DNA of 64,000 bases. Source: Chitinophagaceae bacterium (GTDB lineage Bacteria; Bacteroidota; Bacteroidia; Chitinophagales; UBA10324). Positions 18,437 to 27,900 of this stretch are shown piece by piece. The notes beneath the pieces were generated by a model that ran no database searches, was not told the DNA's origin, and worked only from the letters and a program-made list of their open reading frames with translations. A program made the translations under genes and the position numbers. Location: positions 682,001-746,000 of the forward strand of contig JADJAG010000008.1 of assembly GCA_016704325.1 (NCBI GenBank), read 5' to 3'. Each line of letters starts with the position of its first letter. Position 1 is the first letter of the stretch.

Positions 18437-19159
18437 ATGAAAACAAAACAAACCTTCGAATCTCTCATGGATCAGTTTCAGGATCATTTTGATCTGCACA
18501 CTGTCTTTGATGACTTCTTAACTATCGCTATTGCACTCTGTGGAAGAAATCCACATACCGGGCGTTCATTTGATGAAGCCCTCTATTTACAAGTAATAGA
18601 GAAGTACAAACATCATGACCTCCGATGTAACTTTCCTAAAATGCTTTCCACCCTTACACTTCAGGTGACCGAAAGAATTGAAAGCAATCAGGGTTGCGAT
18701 ATTCTTGGAGAGTACTATGAATCAAGGCTAGGAAATGAAAAGACCTCAGAACTTTTCATTCCATATCCAATTTGCAGATTCATGGCACGCAGTGCCATTA
18801 GTAATGTGGAAAGAATCAATCCAAAAACTCGCTTTCAAGTACTTGATCCAGAATGTGGAAGCGGACGTATGATGATTGACATGGCTTTCGTCAGTGGGAA
18901 GAAGCATCACTACTTCGGCATTGATAGTAACCTGACATTTGTAAAAATGACCGTGCTCAGTCTTTTTTTGTGTGGTGTGGTCAGCGCAGAGGTAATGTGC
19001 GCAGATGCAGATATTCCCCATGATTTCCACGGGAGTTACAAAATCAGTCTGTGGCCGTATGGTATCTTTCGCCAAGACGTGAAAGAGAGATCACAATTAT
19101 GGCGGGTAGCAAATAGCATTGTTCTGCCTACTGAGATGAGTAAGGTGCATCAAAATTGA
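18437..19159 (+). CDS. Orphan N6-adenine-methylase-like protein
   Basis: The 240-residue sequence has the S-adenosylmethionine-binding motif VLDPECGSGRMMIDMA (about 135-150) and a following YFGIDSNLTFVKMTVLSLFL helix, as in HsdM-type N6-adenine methylases. The catalytic (N/D)PP(Y/F) motif expected about 60 residues later is absent; the place reads ISLWPYGIF. No restriction partner is adjacent. Similar shortened methylase-like proteins occur on Bacteroidota mobile elements next to ArdC, where they may protect or mark DNA. Activity is uncertain; the SAM-binding fold is fairly sure. Confidence 0.7.
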   Translation: MKTKQTFESLMDQFQDHFDLHTVFDDFLTIAIALCGRNPHTGRSFDEALYLQVIEKYKHHDLRCNFPKMLSTLTLQVTERIESNQGCDILGEYYESRLGNEKTSELFIPYPICRFMARSAISNVERINPKTRFQVLDPECGSGRMMIDMAFVSGKKHHYFGIDSNLTFVKMTVLSLFLCGVVSAEVMCADADIPHDFHGSYKISLWPYGIFRQDVKERSQLWRVANSIVLPTEMSKVHQN

Positions 19160-19335
19160 GATTCATTTCTAACGAATTTAAAAGCAATCATCATCATCTG
19201 AGATTGCTTTTTTCTTTATAAAAATATCTTAACGAATAGTTTCCACTTCTGGCAAATTCTCCCTCCTTACACGAAAGATTCACTTTCGATATTCTGTGAG
19301 TAGAACATTCTTTGACAACTAAAATCTTACTACTC

Positions 19336-20226
19336 ATGAACAACTCAACCTCCGAAAAGCGGGACGTGTACACCATTGTTACCGACCGCATCATTGAAAT
19401 CCTCAAAAAAGGTACGATTCCCTGGAAGCAACCCTGGGGAGAAGCCGGCATTCCACAAAATCTCATATCACGGAGAGTGTACCGGGGAATGAACATCATG
19501 CTCTTGGCATCACTCGGGTATGAACAAAACTATTTTCTCACCTATTCGCAGATTAAAGAGTTAGGGGCTTCAGTAAAAAAAGATGAGCAATCCCACATAG
19601 TTACTTATTGGAACTGGGTGGAAGACGCTGAAAAAGCGAACTCTAAAAAGTATCCTTTTCTCCGCTATTACAAAGTATTTAATGTGGCTCAATGTACCGG
19701 AATACCAGTAGATAAAATTCCAATCGTTACCCGGCAAGCCTATCCCATTCTCGCCTGTGAACACATCCTGGAGAACATGCCTCAGAAGCCGAAAATCACC
19801 CAAAAAGAAAACAAGGCATATTACAATCCACTCCAGGACTTCATCAACATGCCGAAAATGGGAAACTTCACAAGTGATGAAAGCTACTATGCCACACTCT
19901 TTCATGAACTCGTTCACAGCACTGGTCACTTAAGCAGACTGAACCGTAAGGGATTACTTGAGATGGCTGAGTATGGCTCACTACCGTATTCTTTTGAAGA
20001 GTTGGTAGCTGAAATTGGAGCCTGTTACTTGGAATCACTTACCGGTATTGTTGAGAAGCAAATTGAGGATAATGCCGCGTATATCAGTGGTTGGTTGGAG
20101 AAATTGGAAAATGATGATCACTTTATTGTCATGGCCAGTAGCCAGGCGCAAAAGGCAGTTGATTTCATTCAGGGTGTGAAGTTTGAAGTAAAGGAAGAAT
20201 TAGCAGAGCAGGAAGTTGCTGAGTAA
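19336..20226 (+). CDS. ArdC-type antirestriction protein
   Basis: The N-terminal domain (about 1-125) is the ArdC single-strand-DNA-binding region (VYTIVTDRIIEILKKGTIPW, RGMNIMLL). The C-terminal zincin-like metallopeptidase domain carries HELVHSTGH (about 195-203) with a downstream YSFEELVAEIGA that supplies the third ligand. ArdC proteins protect incoming DNA from host restriction during conjugation. I choose ATG 19336 (MNNSTSEKRD) over the upstream start at 19312; 296 residues is the normal length. TTCTTTGACAA at 19308, also present at 24430, may be part of a shared promoter. A terminator follows. Confidence 0.9.
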   Translation: MNNSTSEKRDVYTIVTDRIIEILKKGTIPWKQPWGEAGIPQNLISRRVYRGMNIMLLASLGYEQNYFLTYSQIKELGASVKKDEQSHIVTYWNWVEDAEKANSKKYPFLRYYKVFNVAQCTGIPVDKIPIVTRQAYPILACEHILENMPQKPKITQKENKAYYNPLQDFINMPKMGNFTSDESYYATLFHELVHSTGHLSRLNRKGLLEMAEYGSLPYSFEELVAEIGACYLESLTGIVEKQIEDNAAYISGWLEKLENDDHFIVMASSQAQKAVDFIQGVKFEVKEELAEQEVAE

Positions 20227-20245
20227 TCGCATATTTATTATATCG

Positions 20246-20275
20246 AAGCCCCGATTGTATCTGGGGCTTTAATTT
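20246..20275 (+). terminator. Rho-independent terminator after ardC
   Basis: AAGCCCC (20246-20252) pairs with GGGGCTT (20263-20269) and is followed by TAATTTTT. A second, weaker GCCC/GGGC stem followed by six Ts lies at about 20340-20373. The remainder of 20276-20643 has no gene I can support. Confidence 0.7.
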
Positions 20276-20643
20276 TTATCACATAAAAGAATATTTGCCT
20301 ATCTTGGAGTTCGAAATTCTTGAGCTCAGCTGCTGGAATTGCCCAAAATGACAGTCCTTGTTGTTCGGGCTTTTTTGTTGGTGATACATTAAATCACAAG
20401 TTTTCGAAATCTTGGACAGTATTCAAATTTCTGTGAAGAGCATGTTTTTGAATTAATTAATCTGTTTTTCCCCTTGATTATTTGGTTGATGAATTTAAAG
20501 AAATTCCTGTGCTAATGTTTTAGCGCAAAAAGCGGAATTAAATAATTTATGCTTCGTAAATGATCATTTAAATTTGGGAAATGCTTTTAATTGTTAGATT
20601 TATTAATTTAGGTTATTGAAGTAGTAGCAATCCCCTCTAGGTC

Positions 20644-21555
20644 ATGTACGATAGCTTTCCTCCCTTTAAACAACTAGTACCGGAAAAATTTCGGTATCAA
20701 TCAAACTATTACGAAATCTGGAAAGAAGGCAAACTTATTGCTTCGGGACCCGGGAAAATTGATATTTACTGCACCGTAACGCGTTACGGTTTTATGAAAC
20801 TTGAAGTAAATCAGCATTCCTTTAATGAACCTATACTTGCAAGTCCAGTCTACTTTGATATATTCTTTACTCTAAAGGATAGAATGCTGTTAGCAACTAT
20901 CCCCGCAAATAACACTATCAATGATTGCATTGGATTAACGACTATTAGACAAGAGATAGGAACAACAAGAGAATCAAAACATTTCAAAAAGAATGAACCC
21001 TATTGTTGCTCGTTGTTCCTTAAAAGCATGACGATTGCAAAATTGACTTTTACTGTCAACCAACCTGAGAAACTTATTGAATTTTACTCCCCTTTATCTG
21101 ATATTGATTTACCTGGTATACAAAGAAAACTCGGTCCACTACAACAGATTTGGGAGGAACCATTTGTTTATCCCAAAACATTTGCTGAGGCAGATTCATT
21201 ACTAAGAAAATATGAAGGACTTTCACTTGAGAAGAAAGTAATCTTAAAACAACTGGGACGGTTCTTCTCTGATGAACAAATGCAAGACGAAGCAAATTTT
21301 GATTCACATGAGGAAAAATTAAAGTTAACACCAGATATTCCATTCCAATCGATTCCGTTTTTAGAGTATTTCAAAAGGAATAATGGATCGGATTTAAAAA
21401 TCGATTTTGTATATAACAGACTATCCATTTTTGATTCGACAGGAAAACAAGTATCAATATTAGCATTTTCAAGAAGTATTCAGCAATCCTTTACCAAAGC
21501 TGATTTATTAAAAAACGGAACATCAGGTTGGAGAAAAAGCATACTCGGTTTATGA
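20644..21555 (+). CDS. Hypothetical protein
   Basis: A 303-residue soluble protein without signal peptide or membrane segments. The first half is beta-rich (YQSNYYEIWKEGKLIASGPG, then FMKLEVNQHSF); the second half is helical and charged. I see no catalytic motif. It is monocistronic, preceded by AT-rich DNA with an AAATGATCATTT palindrome at about 20562. It is probably island cargo; function unknown. Confidence 0.6.
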   Translation: MYDSFPPFKQLVPEKFRYQSNYYEIWKEGKLIASGPGKIDIYCTVTRYGFMKLEVNQHSFNEPILASPVYFDIFFTLKDRMLLATIPANNTINDCIGLTTIRQEIGTTRESKHFKKNEPYCCSLFLKSMTIAKLTFTVNQPEKLIEFYSPLSDIDLPGIQRKLGPLQQIWEEPFVYPKTFAEADSLLRKYEGLSLEKKVILKQLGRFFSDEQMQDEANFDSHEEKLKLTPDIPFQSIPFLEYFKRNNGSDLKIDFVYNRLSIFDSTGKQVSILAFSRSIQQSFTKADLLKNGTSGWRKSILGL

Positions 21556-21840
21556 AAAGGGATTTGATAATTGTGATTGGCTATGGGCGGTGAATGTCGT
21601 AAATAGAATTTGATAATCTTTAATTCAAAGTAGAACGGACTTGTAATCACAGATGTTTGTAACCTTCTCAGTCACCCGAACACACATTCTTATAGATGAG
21701 TGTTCCTTGTAGGCTAAATCTTAATTTGCAGGAGAATATTAACTTGAAATCATTCCTAGCTTTTGGAGGTCGACTTAACTGCTGATAAACTAAGGTTTCG
21801 AACAATTATGGCTTTAAATCAAACCGATGCTTAAATCCTT

Positions 21841-21977
21841 TGTAAGCCGCAAAAAAGCCTGCGCAAAAGATTTCTGTCAAGGTTTTTTGAATAAAAAATT
21901 TATGGCTAAAGGTTAAGCGATAGCCAATTTTTTTTCAAAAATGCATTTCAACCTTGACAGCGCGAGCCGGGCTTACA
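21841..21977. repeat. Nested inverted-repeat element (MITE-like or structured RNA)
   Basis: Terminal arms TGTAAGCC (21841) and GGCTTACA (ending 21977) enclose second arms CTGTCAAGGTT (21874-21884) and AACCTTGACAG (21950-21960). Inside these lies a TGGCTA/TAGCCA hairpin (21903-21926) followed by eight Ts. The whole 137 bp folds back on itself. It is the main content of the 21556-22064 gap. Confidence 0.5.
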
Positions 21978-22064
21978 TTTGCTGGAAAAGGATTTTAGCC
22001 ATCATCACATCTAATCATTGATTGAGTATTGTGAAAAAAGAATGCGACCTAAGAGTAGAAGCTT

Positions 22065-22919
22065 TTGCCAAAACTATTTCTGATATCCGTATCTTTCGGA
22101 AATAAAAAGAAAAATAATTCTGTGGAAAAAAAAGAAATAAACTATGATGTTGGAGGAGTCGTAAATCATTTTCTAAAAGTCCTTCATGACACAAATCAGA
22201 TTGTAACCCGTTTATACCATGCTAACAAGATACACAGTGAGCCTGTACCACTGCATGAAACTGACAGCTTACCAATTGTTGTAGGGAACTTACCAGAGTT
22301 TACCAGGGATGAATTAAAGGTAGAGTCTGAAATGTGGCTCTTTAAGAAAGCTATTGAGGAGCTCATTGTTGGCCTGACACTGTCATTGATAGCAGCGCAT
22401 AAAATTTTCAAAGCTGTTGAGCTTGCAAAAATATTAATTGATAATCCGATACCTGAACTCGAGCTAAATAAAAAACTTGATCAAATCCAAAGAAGACCGA
22501 ATAAGTTACCACTTCCTCAGTTACTCGATGAGATTGAAAAATTATCTGGATCGAATTTGCATTTAAAAAATGAAATTCTGACGATGAATCAGATTCGAAA
22601 TTGCCTGGTACACAGGAATGGTACTGTTTCAAGCGAGGACCTTAACATGGATTCACAAAATGAACTTACTCTCATCTATATTGATATGATAAATTATGCT
22701 AAGAAGGATGGGGAATTAGTGGAAATGACTCGAGTACTCAAAAAGACACCTTTTGTAACTAAAATGATTGGATTTAAATCGAAAGAAACCCAAATTTCTT
22801 TCAAATTAGGTGAAAGAGTGATTCTGGATCAGAATATTTTTACAGGTGTTACCTATACAGCTATCTCGTTCCTTATGAATCTTCATTCAATGTGCATGGC
22901 ATTAAAAAGGAATCAATGA
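22065..22919 (+). CDS. Hypothetical HEPN-like protein
   Basis: A 284-residue, mostly helical protein. Residues about 178-187 read QIRNCLVHRNG, which fits the Rx4H motif (R-NCLV-H) of HEPN ribonuclease domains found in abortive-infection and toxin systems. The rest is not recognised. The reading frame opens with TTG at 22065 and no in-frame ATG lies near; GTG at 22122 is an alternative. It stands between a hairpin element and a TIR-like gene, a defence-like neighbourhood. The HEPN call is from one short motif and is tentative. Confidence 0.5.
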   Translation: MPKLFLISVSFGNKKKNNSVEKKEINYDVGGVVNHFLKVLHDTNQIVTRLYHANKIHSEPVPLHETDSLPIVVGNLPEFTRDELKVESEMWLFKKAIEELIVGLTLSLIAAHKIFKAVELAKILIDNPIPELELNKKLDQIQRRPNKLPLPQLLDEIEKLSGSNLHLKNEILTMNQIRNCLVHRNGTVSSEDLNMDSQNELTLIYIDMINYAKKDGELVEMTRVLKKTPFVTKMIGFKSKETQISFKLGERVILDQNIFTGVTYTAISFLMNLHSMCMALKRNQ

Positions 22920-23046
22920 CCTAATTCAAGGCTATTAAATATTTAGAACTCCTCTTGCACTCGATATTCAACGGCCTATCTGTAGTAATCCTTTAATTGT
23001 TCGTAAATTTCGTCCAGAGTCTGTTTTAAGAAGGCATCGAGTGTTC

Positions 23047-23417
23047 TTATTTTTCCCTTTTAAACGGCATATATATTAAACTATGGAGATCGCTTGGCAT
23101 CTCTGTTTTTCTTCCTTTAACAAAATCACAGGCTCGATTTCCAATCTATCACCATACTCACAATCAATTAATCCATGAACAAGACCTAATTCATAAATAA
23201 CATTTAACCTGGGATGGAGTTTCTTATTTTTCAAAAGGTCATCTGGTGTAAGTATTGCGATTGCGCAGTCACACTCCCAATAAATTTTTTCTCGTAAATG
23301 ATCATTTAGTGGCAATGCATTAAAGCGCTGCGCTAAAACAAGCGTTTTGTACTGATATCCTTCTACCAAGCTTTGCAATGTTCGCCATGCGGAAGAAGTT
23401 CCATGGATAATGAACAC
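23047..23417 (-). pseudogene. TIR-like nucleotide-binding/effector domain protein, frameshifted
   Basis: The sequence matches the bacterial TIR-like domain (PF10137 type): VFIIHGTSS opening, CAIAILTPDDL strand and NVIYELGLVHG, whose Glu is the expected NAD-cleaving residue. The frame ends at 23076, but the next frame restores the family's tail (EMPSDLHSLIYMPFKREK, stop at 23047), so one nucleotide is off in the A run near 23100-23106. The GTG start at 23417 falls right at the domain edge; an open stretch upstream to about 23470 lacks a start, so an N-terminal sensor part may be lost. Effectors of this kind act in CBASS-like defence. Confidence 0.65.
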
Positions 23418-23605
23418 AGTAAAAGGTCTGTATTTACCTTTATATCTGTATTTCTTATAAGTTACTTTTTTTTGAAGCTATTGATTTTTCATTATGAAAA
23501 TTTCTGTCTGCTAGTTCCTGAAATATTTAGTACAAAAATAATAAATTGTAATGCTCGATGTCTGTTTCCAGGGCTATCAAGATAATCAGGGTTTATTATA
23601 GCTAT

Positions 23606-24294
23606 CACAGGTAAAGGAGCCTTCAGCCAGCTGAGCAAAAGCGGATGCAATGAACGAAGTGGTTTGCAGACGCTGCGGGCGAGCCGTCCGCGAGTACGAA
23701 CTCGGTGCTGTACACTTTAGCCCGAAGAATGAGGGCGGTGTACAGCTATGTTTACACGAGTGCCTGGCGTGTGTTTTTGTATTGAGGTGAGCTAAGTGCT
23801 TTAGCAATGGCATAGCGGGTGGGAAAGCACGCGGGAGGCACAAAAACCATGACAGGCACGAAGCCGAGTGAGTGTCGCAGGCGAGCCAAACGCAGCAGCC
23901 GAATGGACTGCAGAGTGCTGAAGGAATGAGGACGTAAATGAAACGGAATGGTGCGTAATGAGCCTGAGAGGGTAGCGACTGAGGGTTCGTGGTTGTTGGA
24001 GTAAGGAGAAGGCGCAAGCCCATAAACAACCCGAACCGAAGGAGCTACTGTAGAAGCCAGCGAATGGAGCGCATGGAGTGGAATGAAGGACGAATGGATG
24101 AAGCTCTCTGTAGGACATGGTAGGCTGCCGTGACGATGACGAGTGAACTGCAGGAATCATGACAGGCTTGCGAAGCAACCCGAAGGGCGTGCAGTGGCTG
24201 TTATGCCTTTTGAAATAGACGCAACATAACAGCTACGAAACGGGCTGGCATGATTTCCTGCGGAACGAGGAAGAGGAACTCCGCTTTACCTGTG
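23606..24294 (+). ncRNA. Large structured RNA candidate (about 690 nt)
   Basis: This GC-rich block has no plausible protein. Its ends pair perfectly: CACAGGTAAAG (23606-23616) with CTTTACCTGTG (24284-24294). Internal stems include GCTGTACAC/GTGTACAGC (23707-23746) enclosing GCCC/GGGC; CGAGT/ACTCG (about 23691-23704); GGTTCGTGGTTGTT with AACAACCCGAACC (23984-24037) topped by GGC-GCAA-GCC, a GNRA tetraloop; CAGGAATCATG with CATGATTTCCTG closing the 3' domain; and GCTGTTATG/CATAACAGC (24197-24233). The 3' domain recurs at 31300-31470 with a G-C to G-U change that keeps a stem only if the plus strand is transcribed. Size and style recall the large ornate RNAs (GOLLD, ROOL, HEARO classes), but I cannot assign it to any of them. 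Confidence 0.7.
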
Positions 24295-24474
24295 GGGTAT
24301 GAGTTATTGCCTGATGGAATTAAAATTAAATTCTACTTGACTTTAAAGGGGTTTTTAGAAAATATTTTATTAAAATATTTTTTGATGCTTCCGAAATGTT
24401 TGTAGATTTGATAGTTCTTCGTTCTTACGTTCTTTGACAAGTGTGCTCAACTATTAGCTAAATTGGTTAATAGG

Positions 24475-24864
24475 ATGTCGTGTGATGATGGCAACAGAAA
24501 ATCTATTAACATGTCCAATGAGGCGAAGATTTCTGTTACAACTTGTGTCGCAAATGAAAGCAACATCCTGAATTCGATAAATGTTCAAATTGAAGTTCAG
24601 AGTTCACCAATCAGTGAGCAAACTAATGTGATTGAATTTGGATTGAACCAAGAGAAGGTTGGTCAAGATAAAATAAGTGGAAAAGAGAGGATTTCAAAAA
24701 AGATGCATAATCAACAATTCGAGATTGCACCTTTTCTCTTCATTTCACTTAAGGACAAACTTTTTCAAGTTGGTTTCGATTATACGAAGATTACATTAGC
24801 TTGGTTGGTAAAAGGAGCAATTGACATTGGAATAGCATATCTGTTTGCAATGTATTTTGCTTAG
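24475..24864 (+). CDS. Hypothetical protein with C-terminal membrane anchor
   Basis: ATG 24475 gives 129 residues (TTG 24463 is also possible). The N-terminal 80 residues are polar and Ser/Asn/Gln-rich; the last 25 (LAWLVKGAIDIGIAYLFAMYF) form a hydrophobic tail anchor. TTCTTTGACAA at 24430-24440, shared with the ardC leader, may belong to its promoter. It follows the structured RNA by 180 bp in the same direction and ends before a bidirectional terminator. Function unknown. Confidence 0.5.
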   Translation: MSCDDGNRKSINMSNEAKISVTTCVANESNILNSINVQIEVQSSPISEQTNVIEFGLNQEKVGQDKISGKERISKKMHNQQFEIAPFLFISLKDKLFQVGFDYTKITLAWLVKGAIDIGIAYLFAMYFA

Positions 24865-24941
24865 TAAAAGTTGTATCCGGGTAATTGTAGTTGATTGAGC
24901 ACGGGCTACAGTTCAAAAAAGAGTACCGTGGGACGTACGGT

Positions 24942-24975
24942 AAAAAGGGAGTGGCACAACCACTCCTTTTTTTTA
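24942..24975. terminator. Bidirectional terminator
   Basis: GGAGTGG-CACAA-CCACTCC (24948-24966) is followed by eight Ts and preceded by five As. It separates the convergent genes ending at 24864 and 24987. Confidence 0.8.
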
Positions 24976-24986
24976 TTTTATTCTTG

Positions 24987-27900
24987 TTATCGTTCAATAA
25001 CTAACTTCTCTGTTGTTGTTCTAACACCGATCATAACCTCAACATAATAAATTCCTGCTGGCAAATTGTTTCCGTCAATTTCTTTAATAAATTGGATTGA
25101 TGCAGGATGCTCCTCATGTATTCTTTGCAAACTTTGGCCTAAGACATTAAGCAAGTTTACTTTGACTAATTCTTTTTTCGGATTGGAAAAAGAAAGAACG
25201 AAATTCCCAGTAGTTGGATTTGGATAAATTAAAATATTGTTCGATTCATAAGATTCCTTTACCTCTTGATCCTTCAGTGGATTCGTCGTGAAATTCTGTA
25301 CTACAGAGTATTGCGAATCATCTCCACCGCATACAGCCTTCACCTGGTATTCATATGTAGTAGAAGGAGTTAAACCATTTATTGTTTTGGGGCTTGTTGT
25401 GCTGGTGACAGTTGTAAAACTTCCTCCTAAAGGCCTGTAATTCACTTTATAGCTCGTAGGGCTACACAGCCCAGTCCAACTGATCAAAGCAGAGCTTGCT
25501 GTAATATTCGCTGCGGTGATGTTGATAGGAGTGGTGCATTTTAAAGTGGTAGTAGAGATAGTTGCATAATTGCTGATCGTAGAAGAACCTGAACATTTTG
25601 ATGCAACGGACAAATCATACGCTGTATTTGGTAGTAATCCTGAGAAAGCATATGTTGTTGCATTCCCAATTGTAATGGGACTAGACCATCCTGATGATCC
25701 AGTTATACGATAGCGCACTTTGTACTCTGAAATACCAGCAATCGATTGCCAATTTAATGTCGCACTACAACTTGTGACATTGAATGCTGATAAACCAGTT
25801 GGCTTTGGAATATTTGATTGGTTAAGGGTGTACGAATCACTTGAACCGGCACCATTTGCACCAGTGACAGTAACTGTATATGTTCCAGGAACGAGACCTG
25901 TGATATCTTGCGTTGTTGCACCATTTGACCACAAATAGCTGTATGGACTAACGCCTTTTGTAACTTTAATATCAATGGAGCCGGTGTTGGGACAAACCAC
26001 ATTTGTCTTCAAAACTAAGCTGATCTTCGGAGCAGATAGGCTTTTAGAAAAAGTATCAGTAAGTACTGAACTCCAATATCCTCTGGTGTCCTTAAATTGG
26101 AAATTCACAGTATGAGTCCCGTTGGGCAATCCGGAAGTGCTAATATCAGAGATCAATTCGTACGGATTGACTGGCACAGCCAAATTAACATTCATGAGGT
26201 TTGCATCATCTTGATTAAACCAGTACCGATAAGCAGAAACCAAATTCGGCAATCCATTGGTAGGCGCAAGCTTTTGGAAAAACTGACTTACAACCGAACT
26301 CCATAACCCTTCATCGTCCTTAAATCGAATGTGGAATGAATGAAGCCCATTTGACAGACTGGTCGTAGGAATACCGGTATTCAAAGAAAGATTATCACCG
26401 GAAGTGACCGCTGTATTTACTTTTGCATTGTAACTATCATCAAACCAATATTCATATTCCACAATTCCATCTACAATTGGCGAGATGTAGGAAGAATAAT
26501 TTGCACTCCATCCTGGAGCAGATATAGATGCATCAGTATTAAATTTGACAAGCATACTTCCTCCGGTTGAAGTAACGGAAGGAGGCAAGCTGCTGCCGGA
26601 AAATGTTCCGATCAAAGGCGATGAAACGTCGGGGCCATCATAAATCTTAACCTTGTCTTTGTTAAGTTGTGTATTAAAAGAGGAAAATAAAACGGTAATT
26701 GATGTGGCGCCTGGAGGGCTAATGAGCCATTTGCAATTGAGGTCGGGATTGTAATCAGAGGTGCCGCTTCCATCCGAAAAACTACCTCCAGGTTGAGTTA
26801 GAGTCGTTGTGCCAGAACAGGAGGTAGGAGTTGTTGTATGAGTAACACAAATATCGAATCCTCCTTCTCCAATTGGCGGTTGAGTAGGCCCCCCATGATA
26901 AATTCTTATCCAGTATTCATTACCTACAATTAGATTAGCAGCATTAAGTTCTGAATTAGCACATTGTAATTCAGTTAAATTGAAACAACTACTGCCTTGG
27001 TAAAGTACAATTACTGGATATAAACCTATTGCACTTGTGTTTTTTGGACTCACTGAAATAATAGGATTAGTTGAAGTAGCAAAGAAACGATAGAAGACTC
27101 CAAATTGATTTGGGGCTGAGCCATTACATGAAGGTAAGATCGGAAACTCATCATCAGAAGCGCCATCAACGAATCCCGGGGTATAAGTACAAGTTTCGAG
27201 ATCATCAATTAAGATTGCGTCGACACAATTATCATTATTTGGTGGAAAATAATTAATCCAAGATGACAAAAGATTATATATATAACAATGCATTCTACCT
27301 GCTTGCTGAGGTACAAATTCCTGAATACAGTTTGAATAGCTCATGAAATTTTTATAAGGAGTATTTTCATAGTTAAATCCACTACACTGGTCAATTGAGT
27401 TAGTAAAATCTTCGCAGTATGATTCAGTAGGTTCTGTAATCACGCAAACGTTGTTGGGAAACGCAGTTATTGGATTTGTATCGCTAATCAAATCCCCAGT
27501 TAAATCACCATCAACCCCTTTCCCATTAATATCGGGTTCTTCATAACATGGTGAACATGATTCTACTTCACATGTCCCACGATGGGTATGATGGAGGCCA
27601 AAGACATGACCCATCTCGTGAGTCAAAGTATGGTTTCCCAAAATACACCCATTAAGATCAATAACCACCCCTCCACTAATGGTGGTTCCACCACCCGGTT
27701 GCCAAGGCTTATAGGCATAACCGGCAGCGTTACCCACAATGTCGTTAACTACATAAATGTTGATTTTCTTGTCTTGATCTTTTCCATACTTATTTTTCAT
27801 TTCAAAATCTTCAGCTAAATCCAGGGTGCTATATTTTGATTTGTCCTTGTATGTATTGTCGTTATCTGATACAAAAGCTATGTTAAATGGATTATAGTCT

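Noticed and set aside
23586..24178. Long minus-strand reading frames over the GC-rich block
   Set aside because: Their Ser/Pro/Leu/His composition is that of antisense GC-rich sequence, and they run opposite to the many RNA stems and the wobble-supported strand.
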